Below, piece by piece: positions 17,427 through 24,704 of a stretch of DNA of 35,454 nt. The translations under genes were made by a program, and so were the position numbers. The DNA comes from an uncultured Lachnospiraceae bacterium. Lineage in GTDB: Bacteria > Bacillota > Clostridia > Lachnospirales > Lachnospiraceae. The notes beneath the pieces are model-generated. The model saw nothing but the letters and a program-made list of their open reading frames with translations, searched no databases and was not told the DNA's origin. Location: NCBI GenBank assembly GCA_900548905.1, contig URMK01000068.1, positions 1-35,454 on the forward strand. The letters are read 5' to 3'. The stretch's first letter is position 1. Each line of letters begins with the position of its first letter.

Positions 17427-19215
17427 CTCCGACAATAATTACTTTGGATTCAATTACTGCCTTAATTCTTCTAACGCCGGCAGAAGAAGCTTCCTCCTTC
17501 AGGATTTTAAAAGAACCAAGTTCCCCGGTGTTTTTAGCATGAGGACCGCCGCAAATTTCCTTGGAATATCCCGGAATCATGTATACCTTTACGATTTCTC
17601 CATATTTGCCGGAGAACACACCAACAGCTCCATCTTCGTATGCTTTCTCTGGTGTCATTTCCTCTAAAATCACATCTATATTTTGTACAATAGCTTCGTT
17701 TACAATAGCTTCTACCTGCGTAAGCTCCTCCTTTGTCACCTTTCTTCCATAGGAAAAATCGAATCGCAAACGTTCAGAAGTGATATTACTGCCTCTTTGG
17801 GATACTTCTTCACCAAGAACCTTTCTTAGTGCTGCGTTCAACAAGTGTGTTGCCGTATGAAGTCTGGCTGTCTGTTCATTATTGTCAGCTAAGCCTCCTG
17901 CAAACTTTCCTGCAGCTCCTTTTCTGGATTTATTTTGATGCTCCTCAAATTTCTTACGAAATTCATCCATATCTATCCGGTGTCCTCTTTCTGAAGCAAG
18001 CTCAGATGTGAGCGCAATTGGGAAGCCATAGGTATCATATAATTTAAAGGCAAGTTCACCAGAAAGAACTCCACCGTGCCCAATATTATCAAGATATTTG
18101 TTTGCCTTTTTCAATCCATCATCCAGAGTCTTTGAAAATAAAGTAAACTCTTTTTGCAGTTGCTCTAAAATAAACGCTCTATTGTCACCCAATTCCGGAT
18201 AGGCTGTTTTATATTGCTGAATAATTACATCTGACAGTTCACACAAATAATTTGTATTAATGTCAGCCTTCTTAAATAAGCGGATTATTCTGCGAATCAA
18301 TCTTCTTAAAATATAACCTTGTTCTGTATTAGATGGACTAATCTTCATTGGGTCACCCAGAATGAATGTGATAGTTCTGGTATGCTCGCAAATAATTCTC
18401 TTGTCCCTCTCTGACAAATCTCTTCCTTCTTTTTCCAGTATCTCTTCAACTCTTTGCATAACCGGGATAAACAGCTCAGTATCATACACATTTGTTTTTC
18501 CGTTAAAAATAGTCAGAACACGCTCTAGCCCCATTCCTGTATCCACATTCTTCTGATTAAGTTCCGTAAACGTACCATCTGCCTCTTTGTTAAACTGCAT
18601 GAAAACATTATTCCATATTTCCACATATTTTCCGCAGTGACATGACGGACCACACTTCGGACCACATTCAGACTTACCTATATCGTAAAATATCTCAGTG
18701 TCCGGTCCGCAAGGTCCTGTCTGACCTGCCGGTCCCCACCAGTTATCCTCTCTTCCATATCGGAAAATCTGGTCACTTGTAAGACCAAAGTGCTTCCAAA
18801 TTTCTTCTGTCTCCACATCTGGCGGTACCAATTCATCTCCTTCAAACACCGTTACAGCCAATCGTTCTACAGGGATATGAAGATAAGCAGTCAGGAACTC
18901 AAAGCTCATGGTAATAGCTTCCTGTTTAAAATAATCTCCTAATGACCAGTTTCCCAACATCTCAAAGAAAGTACAATGAGTATCGTCTCCTACTTCGTCG
19001 ATATCCTCTGTTCTGACACACTTCTGTATATTTGTAAGCCGCTTTCCGCTAGGATGCTTCTCGCCCAGTAAATAGGGTACCAACGGATGCATTCCTGCAG
19101 TGGTAAATAACACAGTCGGGTCATTTTCCGGGAGAAGAGACGCTGATGCGATTTCTTTATGCCTCCTTTCTTTAAAAAAGTTTACGTACATTGTTCTCAA
19201 TTCATTTGCTGTCAT
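17401..19215 (-). CDS. Alanyl-tRNA synthetase-like protein lacking the C-Ala domain
   Basis: A 604-residue class II synthetase, about 270 residues shorter than standard AlaRS. The catalytic core is intact: CVRTEDIDEVGDDTHCTFFE followed by MLGNWSLGDYF at about 76-96, GPCGPDTEIFYD, and the motif-3 region YILRRLIRRIIR. A Cys-rich insertion (Cys184, 188, 192, 194) precedes GKYVEIWNN. The editing domain has HTATH at 453-457 and CGGPH at 555-559, so all four zinc ligands remain. It stops soon after RRIKAVIES; the last 13 residues look like read-through of a junction. The start at 19215 has AAGGAG and excludes a ten-residue upstream extension. Probably a second copy; a full alaS would be expected elsewhere. 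Similar short AlaRS-related proteins exist in Firmicutes, so it may be natural rather than broken. Confidence 0.85.
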   Translation of the reverse strand: MTANELRTMYVNFFKERRHKEIASASLLPENDPTVLFTTAGMHPLVPYLLGEKHPSGKRLTNIQKCVRTEDIDEVGDDTHCTFFEMLGNWSLGDYFKQEAITMSFEFLTAYLHIPVERLAVTVFEGDELVPPDVETEEIWKHFGLTSDQIFRYGREDNWWGPAGQTGPCGPDTEIFYDIGKSECGPKCGPSCHCGKYVEIWNNVFMQFNKEADGTFTELNQKNVDTGMGLERVLTIFNGKTNVYDTELFIPVMQRVEEILEKEGRDLSERDKRIICEHTRTITFILGDPMKISPSNTEQGYILRRLIRRIIRLFKKADINTNYLCELSDVIIQQYKTAYPELGDNRAFILEQLQKEFTLFSKTLDDGLKKANKYLDNIGHGGVLSGELAFKLYDTYGFPIALTSELASERGHRIDMDEFRKKFEEHQNKSRKGAAGKFAGGLADNNEQTARLHTATHLLNAALRKVLGEEVSQRGSNITSERLRFDFSYGRKVTKEELTQVEAIVNEAIVQNIDVILEEMTPEKAYEDGAVGVFSGKYGEIVKVYMIPGYSKEICGGPHAKNTGELGSFKILKEEASSAGVRRIKAVIESKVIIVGGDHQLCGK

Positions 19216-19248
19216 GTTTCCTTCTCCTTTCTGACATTTCTCCAAAAC

Positions 19249-19345
19249 AAAAAGCCCTAAGCTGATATAATATCAACTTAGGGCGAACTTTCATGTCCGT
19301 GTTACCACCTAATTTCAGATGTCTCTGCGCTCTGCACCCATTCAT
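19249..19345 (-). promoter_or_regulatory. 3' half of a T-box leader (antiterminator and terminator)
   Basis: On the minus strand, TTAGGTGGTAACACGGA (19296-19312) matches the T-box sequence. Its TGGT pairs with the ACCA end of tRNA-Ala, whose discriminator base is A. Downstream lies a strong terminator: CCCTAAG-TTGATA, TTA loop, TATCAG-CTTAGGG, then TTTTT (19249-19284), and CGCCCT beside it can pair with the T-box to form the antiterminator. GCAGAGCGCAGAGAC (19321-19335) is about the place of stem III. Only about 100 bases lie between this and the stop of GH78, so the specifier stem I is absent, unless it is inside the GH78 coding end. Confidence 0.8.
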
Positions 19346-19349
19346 TTAT

Positions 19350-21413
19350 TTATTTTTCCAGCTCCATCAGCACCGGAATCGGTGCTGAAGCCCATGCATG
19401 GCATAAGCTGGTATTCCACTTCTGATCCTTGCCCCATGCTTCATAAGCAGTAGTGGCGCCCTCCGACAGCATTTGAAACCAGGAATACTCGCTTTTATTT
19501 ACGATCAGATCATAAGCAGCTTTTGGATATCCCAATCGAATCAGTCCATAGAGCACAAAATAAGATACATACACACCACAGCGTAAGCCTCTTTTCATGA
19601 TAAATTCTGCAATCTTATTTTCCCTTGGCGCTAAATCGAAAAAGGCCGCAAAGGCATTAGCATGGAGGGAACTGTGTTTACTTATTGTAGAATCTACAAA
19701 TAGCCCGGTTTTTTCATCAAAGAAGCTTTCTATAAATTGCTGTTTTAACCGTTCTGTTTCCGGGGGGTCTGAATCGGGGATATCTGAACTACCAGACAGC
19801 CGTAAAAGTTTCCGTAATTCTTCCATGCACTGTTTCATTCCTATATATAAGGCATTTATGACATTATGACAGCCCTTTCCGATAGGGGCCTGGGGCAAAG
19901 CGAAATCATAATTATCGCGCAGATTCTCCGGCCAGTCTACAAGGTTCCATTTAGTGTTAACCTGTTCCAGCATGCCAAGATCGTTTTTAAACGGTTCAAA
20001 ATACCTTTCAACACCTTCCGCTGCCGGATAAAGGTTTTTCAGAAAATCCATGTCCTTTGTAAAATGGTAATACATAAGAAGCTGATACGGATAGAGCAAG
20101 GAATAATCTGCAATTTCCTGCATGAAACTTCCTGGTGCCACAGCCATCATTCCCTTGCAGATTGCTGTGGAATGTGCGAAATCCATAAGAGCCTTTTTAA
20201 ACAGCTTCGTATCACCTGTAAGGCAATATAATGCATGTGCCGTCACGGTCAAGTCACCCAGATACTGTCCTTTTTCGCGGCTGGGACAGTCCAAAAAACC
20301 TTCCTGACAACAATTTCTTACCGCGTTTTTACAAATCACCCAGATTTGCTGTACCAATGGATCCTCCGTGTGAAAACGGCATGTACTGTCATCAAAAGGA
20401 TAATGTCTGAAACGGACTTTAAAATCCTTCATAGAAACCTTTGCCACTGTTATAAGCTGCACATATCGAAAGCATTTATATTCAAAGGTTTCCAGTTCAT
20501 TGCTGCCGACAGCCAGAACGAGACGATCCTCATAACAACAGTTACATCTCATTTGATACCGTACCATGGCATCATGCGCAGCAGTTTTGTCAATCGCTAT
20601 CTTTGTATCAGGGGAAAGCAGTTCCTCTCCATATCGAATGACAACTTCATCTCCTGCGTGACCTGCAATTTTCATATAGAAAGTTCCTGTTAATTCCTCT
20701 CCAAAATCCAAAAGATATCCATCTGGAAGCCTTTTTATCAGAACCGGTTTCCGTTCTTCCACAACCACATTATCACATGGCTGCGGAAGAAATACATGGT
20801 CATCATCATTGCAGATAACCGCCATATCCCAATCAGAATCATCAAAGCCAACCATTTTCCACGCAGAAAGCTTTTTGCGGTTATCAATGATTTCATTAAA
20901 CTGCGTATCATATCCTATCGTCTTGCTATAGCCGTATTCCTCCATAGCTCTGCATTTCCAGCAATTATCCAGCAGCTGTACACCATCCGCCCATAGATCG
21001 GCAATCATACCCTGTCTGTAGTCGCCGCTGTTATAGGCCCGATTGACCAGTCCCTGATAATAGACATGAACAGCAATAACGTTTTCGCCCGTTTGCAGAT
21101 AGTCCGTGATATCCACCTGATTATAATAATAGCAAAATGCGTAAGAATTGGCAGGACCCTGGGTAATATAAAAACCATTTACATAAAGAATGTAATGATC
21201 ATCTCCTGAAATATGTAAAACAGCTTTTTTTACTTGTTTGGGGAGGTTAAAGTTTTTACGGAACATGGTGTGGCTGTTTTTTAAGTCTTCCCGGTGTTCA
21301 GGAAGCCGAAAAGAAGAATCCCATTCCCTGTGAAGCAGCGCAAGCGGTTTTATAGATTGAAATGGGGGACTGCATACCCACATGTTGTTCCATTCTTTTT
21401 CCTTATTACTCAT
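19350..21413 (-). CDS. GH78 alpha-L-rhamnosidase, C-terminal domain missing
   Basis: A 687-residue cytoplasmic glycosidase that removes terminal alpha-L-rhamnose by inversion. Residues 1-330 hold the beta-sandwich modules, 340-680 the (alpha/alpha)6 barrel. The family signature DCPSREKGQYLGD is at 375-387 (Glu380, Asp387 in the acid cluster) and the distal catalytic Glu658 is in YEAWG. The barrel ends at HAWASAPIPVLMELEK and the protein stops there, where relatives normally continue into the beta-sandwich C-domain of about 70-100 residues. This coincides with the T-box/synthetase segment, so truncation by insertion is likely. Start has AGAGGA. It follows the LacI gene by 43 bases, in the same operon. 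Confidence 0.87.
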   Translation of the reverse strand: MSNKEKEWNNMWVCSPPFQSIKPLALLHREWDSSFRLPEHREDLKNSHTMFRKNFNLPKQVKKAVLHISGDDHYILYVNGFYITQGPANSYAFCYYYNQVDITDYLQTGENVIAVHVYYQGLVNRAYNSGDYRQGMIADLWADGVQLLDNCWKCRAMEEYGYSKTIGYDTQFNEIIDNRKKLSAWKMVGFDDSDWDMAVICNDDDHVFLPQPCDNVVVEERKPVLIKRLPDGYLLDFGEELTGTFYMKIAGHAGDEVVIRYGEELLSPDTKIAIDKTAAHDAMVRYQMRCNCCYEDRLVLAVGSNELETFEYKCFRYVQLITVAKVSMKDFKVRFRHYPFDDSTCRFHTEDPLVQQIWVICKNAVRNCCQEGFLDCPSREKGQYLGDLTVTAHALYCLTGDTKLFKKALMDFAHSTAICKGMMAVAPGSFMQEIADYSLLYPYQLLMYYHFTKDMDFLKNLYPAAEGVERYFEPFKNDLGMLEQVNTKWNLVDWPENLRDNYDFALPQAPIGKGCHNVINALYIGMKQCMEELRKLLRLSGSSDIPDSDPPETERLKQQFIESFFDEKTGLFVDSTISKHSSLHANAFAAFFDLAPRENKIAEFIMKRGLRCGVYVSYFVLYGLIRLGYPKAAYDLIVNKSEYSWFQMLSEGATTAYEAWGKDQKWNTSLCHAWASAPIPVLMELEK

Positions 21414-21456
21414 ACAGAAATTCCTCTATAGCCAGCTTTTTGAAGTTTACTTGCTC

Positions 21457-22473
21457 TTAATTTACCGGTGCGTCTCCTACGGAATTTCTCTCAATCAGAT
21501 TGCAGGAAAGCTGCTGGTCCAAATCCACATCCTTACCGGAAAGTATACTCAGCAGGGACTGTGCGGCCAGTTCTCCTATATCATAGAGCGGAATATGAAG
21601 CGTGGTTATGGACGGGAAGCTGTAAGCGGAGCAGCTTCTGTCATCGAAGCCGATAACGGACAGCTCTTCCGGGACATTTATTTTAAGGCGGCGGGCCGCT
21701 GCTATGACGGCACAGGCCATAGGATCGTTCATGGCAAAGATGGCGGTGGGGCGATCAGGCATGGAAAGAAGCCGGCCGGCCTGTTCGTATGCCAAATCAT
21801 AGCTCCAGTCTCCGGCAGTGATGAAGGACGGAGGAAGAGTAAGCCTGGCATCGACCATTGCGGAACGAAACCCCATAATACGCTGATGGACAAATTCCTG
21901 ATCCAGACTTCCGGTTATGGTGGAGATACGTTTGTGACCGTGGCGGATCAGATATTGAACAGCCATTTTGGCGGCGCTGAAGTTATCATAAGTGACCGTA
22001 TGATCATCGGGAGAGGCTGTGCAGTAAGCAAACACAACGGGGGATTGGATTAAATGGCGGATATGGCTTACATTACCGGAGTTTGCCCCCACATATATGA
22101 TGCCCCTTGCTCTGGAGGCCTCCAACAGATTCAGGCTGGAGTGCAGCAGCGCCGTGTCGTATTCGGAATGACTGTAGGAGCGCAGGTTACAGAGGGTGAC
22201 GGTATAGCCATGAAGGTCAAAATAGGCACATATGGCATCAATAATCGGAGGAGTATTAAAAGATGATACTTCTTCTGCAATGACACCGATGGAATTGTAG
22301 TTGTTGGTTTTCAGACTTTTAGCCATGAAGTTCGGAACATAATTCAGCTCCTTCAGAGCCTTCCGCACTTTGGAAGCGGTGTCGGGAGACACCTTTTTCG
22401 TCTGATTGATTACATTGGAAACTGTGGCTATGGAAACGCCGGCCCGCTCGGCAACATCACGAATCGTAATCAT
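21457..22473 (-). CDS. LacI-family repressor of the rhamnose-glycan locus
   Basis: A 338-residue repressor. Residues 1-50 are the LacI DNA-binding unit ITIRDVAERAGVSIATVSNV, with the hinge helix near LKELNYVPNFMAKSLK. From residue 60 a periplasmic-binding-protein-like sugar domain follows (IGVIAEEVSS, IFAMNDPMACAVIAAA, LSVIGFDDRS). The start at 22473 is set by GGGAGG. The divergent intergenic region carries CG-centred dyads with the AAACGTTT core expected for this family. The gene precedes GH78 on the minus strand, and probably represses both itself and the rightward transporter operon until an inducer derived from the glycan is present. Confidence 0.92.
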   Translation of the reverse strand: MITIRDVAERAGVSIATVSNVINQTKKVSPDTASKVRKALKELNYVPNFMAKSLKTNNYNSIGVIAEEVSSFNTPPIIDAICAYFDLHGYTVTLCNLRSYSHSEYDTALLHSSLNLLEASRARGIIYVGANSGNVSHIRHLIQSPVVFAYCTASPDDHTVTYDNFSAAKMAVQYLIRHGHKRISTITGSLDQEFVHQRIMGFRSAMVDARLTLPPSFITAGDWSYDLAYEQAGRLLSMPDRPTAIFAMNDPMACAVIAAARRLKINVPEELSVIGFDDRSCSAYSFPSITTLHIPLYDIGELAAQSLLSILSGKDVDLDQQLSCNLIERNSVGDAPVN

Positions 22474-22495
22474 GTAAAACCTCCCCAAGAATTAG

Positions 22496-22507
22496 TTTAA
22501 ACGGTTG
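22496..22507. promoter_or_regulatory. LacI operator A (imperfect)
   Basis: TTTAAACGGTTG is an imperfect copy of the AAACGTTT dyad, centred at 22502/22503 in the LacI leader. The left half fits well, the right half poorly. Confidence 0.45.
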
Positions 22508-22517
22508 GGCTGCCTAT

Positions 22518-22546
22518 ATTGTAACAGAATAAAACGTTTAATACAA
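22518..22546 (-). promoter_or_regulatory. LacI gene promoter with operator B in its spacer
   Basis: On the minus strand, -35 TTGTAT (22541-22546) and -10 TACAAT (22518-22523) are 17 bases apart. The spacer holds TTAAACGTTTTA (22530-22541), a near-perfect CG-centred dyad. Repressor bound here would block RNA polymerase, so the gene is probably autorepressed. Confidence 0.7.
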
Positions 22547-22560
22547 GGAAAGCACATTAT

Positions 22561-22572
22561 TTTAACGTTTTA
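22561..22572. promoter_or_regulatory. LacI operator C
   Basis: TTTAACGTTTTA, CG-centred at 22566/22567, lies exactly 31 bases (about three turns) from operator B on the same helix face. It is upstream of the leftward promoter. A further dyad CAGTTTTAAACTG lies at 22584-22596 without a CG centre. Confidence 0.55.
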
Positions 22573-22644
22573 AAAATTTTATACAGTTTTAAACTGGATA
22601 AATTGTATAAAATTAACAAATAAAATAAAGATATTAGGACGATG

Positions 22645-22673
22645 TTGACAAAGTGATGGTGTAATTATATACT
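22645..22673 (+). promoter_or_regulatory. Promoter of the rightward transporter/glycosidase operon
   Basis: Perfect -35 TTGACA at 22645-22650 and -10 TATACT at 22668-22673, spacing 17. Start of transcription would be near 22680. This is the best promoter in the window and must be held down by a repressor, consistent with the operator directly downstream. Confidence 0.8.
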
Positions 22674-22683
22674 TCATCAAAGA

Positions 22684-22693
22684 TAAACGTTTA
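22684..22693. promoter_or_regulatory. LacI operator D at the transcription start
   Basis: TAAACGTTTA is a perfect palindrome centred at 22688/22689, flanked by A/T on both sides, about +4 to +13 relative to the inferred start. It is the classic place for repression. It lies 122 bases from operator C, allowing looping. The 140 bases from here to the first gene contain no ORF that I can support. Confidence 0.7.
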
Positions 22694-22835
22694 AATAAGT
22701 CTAAGGAATTAAAGGCTATTACAGTTTATTGAATTTTCACTGAAATATAAACAGCAATTTATAAGAATATGCCATAAAAATGTGCATATATGTCAAAAGT
22801 GAACAGAATGTTTGCGAAGAGAAGAGGAGGGTATC

Positions 22836-23750
22836 ATGGAAAAAGCGAAAAAAACACTTGTCCGGGCATGGAATTATAAATGGATCTATCTGATGCTTTT
22901 ACCAGTAGTCATTTATTTTATCGTGTTCCGGTATGCACCGATGTACGGCATTACCATTGCATTTAAAAACTACAATATTTTTAAGGGAATTTCCGAAAGT
23001 CCCTGGGTTGGATTTGATATTTTTGAAAAAATCTTCGCAAATAAGAATTTCTGGTCAGCCATTAAAAATACGTTTATCCTGAATCTGGCATCGCTTGCAG
23101 TCAGTTTTCCGCTGACTATTATCGTATCTCTGATGCTGAATGAACTGGGACATGCGAAATTCAAAAAGATAACGCAGTCAATCCTTTACCTGCCGCATTT
23201 CATATCATGGGTAGTTGTTGCAGGAATCGCAACGAACATGTTTGCTCTGCAGGATGGAACGATCAATATGGTTCTGCAGAGACTGGGATTGGATTCGATA
23301 CCGTTTTTGAGTGATAACGGGTGGTGGATTTTTACCTATATCGCATGTAATGTCTGGAAAGAAATAGGATGGGGTACAATCATATATCTGGCAGCGCTTA
23401 CCGGAGTTGATGAAAGCCTGTATGAGGCAGCTTATTTGGATGGGGCAAGCAAATTCCAGCGCCTGATTTATATAACCCTGCCAAGCATTAAGTCTGTTAT
23501 TGTGACCATGCTGATTTTATCCCTGTCCAAAATGATGTCAATCGGACTGGATGCCCCTCTGCTTCTGGGAAACAGCAAGGTCATGGGAGTATCGGAGGTA
23601 ATCAGTACTTATACATACAGAATCGGTATTGAGAAGGCATTATACAGTGATTCGACAGCGATCGGATTGTTCCAGTCGGTTGTAAATATTATTATCCTGT
23701 TCGCTGCAGACCGGTTTGCTAAATTAATAGGTGAGGAAGGAATTTTATGA
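22836..23750 (+). CDS. ABC sugar transporter permease, LplB type
   Basis: A 304-residue permease with six membrane helices. FRYAPMYGITIAFKNYNIF at about 28-46 and the EAA loop EAAYLDGASKFQRLIYITLP define the family. The start at 22836 has AGGAGGG just upstream. It is clearly homologous to the permease at 12512-13432 but far too diverged for a recent copy. First gene of the LacI-controlled operon. As in the other locus, no ATPase gene is present. Confidence 0.92.
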   Translation: MEKAKKTLVRAWNYKWIYLMLLPVVIYFIVFRYAPMYGITIAFKNYNIFKGISESPWVGFDIFEKIFANKNFWSAIKNTFILNLASLAVSFPLTIIVSLMLNELGHAKFKKITQSILYLPHFISWVVVAGIATNMFALQDGTINMVLQRLGLDSIPFLSDNGWWIFTYIACNVWKEIGWGTIIYLAALTGVDESLYEAAYLDGASKFQRLIYITLPSIKSVIVTMLILSLSKMMSIGLDAPLLLGNSKVMGVSEVISTYTYRIGIEKALYSDSTAIGLFQSVVNIIILFAADRFAKLIGEEGIL

Positions 23751-23760
23751 GGAGGAAAAC

Positions 23761-24645
23761 ATGTCTGTAAAAAAATTGACAAAGAAAAAAATAACGTTGG
23801 GTGTTGCGCTGAATTATATTCTGATCTCTCTTTTGACATTTGTATGCCTGTATCCTTTTTTGAATGTGCTTGCCTACTCCTTTAGCGGATATAATGCAGT
23901 TCTTGCCAAAGAGGTTACCTTTTATCCGATCGGTTTTACTCTGGATGCCTATAAACAGATACTGGGAAGAACCACAATCTGGACTGCCATGAAAACGACG
24001 GTTATCGTTACTCTTTTAGGTACTGCTTTGAGTCTGCTGCTCACAACTTTCGCAGCATATGCGCTTTCCATCTCGGATCTTCCTGGAAGAAAGGTGCTGA
24101 CAGGTATGATTCTATTCACGATGTATTTCGGAGGAGGTATGATCCCTACATTTCTGGTGGTTAAAAATGTGGGACTGTATGACAGCCTTGGTGCACTGTT
24201 TATTCCGCAGGCGGTCAGTGTATTCAATTTTATCGTAATGAGAACTTTCTTCAGGGAATTGCCTGAAAGCCTGCAGGATGCCGCCCGGATAGACGGAGCT
24301 TCCTATATGCAGGTGCTTGTCAAAATTATTCTTCCGCTGTCGCTGCCGATTATTGCGACTATAGGACTGTTTTATGCGGTTGGATACTGGAACTCTTATT
24401 TTGAAGCATTGATTTATATACAGGATGTTGATAAGTATACGCTCCAGCTCAGGCTGCGCTCCTTATTGTTTGGAAACGAGCTGACCAGCGCAAATTCAGC
24501 AGATAACGTTGTAGGCGCCATGGTATTGCCTCAGTCTTTGAAAATGGCAATCGTGACGGTTTCAACGGTTCCGATACTGATTGTTTATCCATGGCTTCAG
24601 AAGTATTTTGTTAAGGGCGTTATGCTTGGTTCTGTGAAAGGGTAA
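23761..24645 (+). CDS. ABC sugar transporter permease, YtcP/LplC type
   Basis: A 294-residue partner permease with the family features NYILISLLTFVCLYPFLNVL, LFTMYFGGGMIPTFLVVKNV, the EAA loop DAARIDGASYMQVLVKIILP and the conserved end LQKYFVKGVMLGSVKG. GAGGAGG lies directly before ATG 23761, ten bases after the preceding stop. Together with the previous gene it forms the transmembrane channel for the imported oligosaccharide. Confidence 0.92.
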   Translation: MSVKKLTKKKITLGVALNYILISLLTFVCLYPFLNVLAYSFSGYNAVLAKEVTFYPIGFTLDAYKQILGRTTIWTAMKTTVIVTLLGTALSLLLTTFAAYALSISDLPGRKVLTGMILFTMYFGGGMIPTFLVVKNVGLYDSLGALFIPQAVSVFNFIVMRTFFRELPESLQDAARIDGASYMQVLVKIILPLSLPIIATIGLFYAVGYWNSYFEALIYIQDVDKYTLQLRLRSLLFGNELTSANSADNVVGAMVLPQSLKMAIVTVSTVPILIVYPWLQKYFVKGVMLGSVKG

Positions 24646-24704
24646 GTCTGGCCGAAAAGGTCATGATATAAAGCTTTATGAAAAAGTAGAAAGGGGAAAA
24701 TTTA

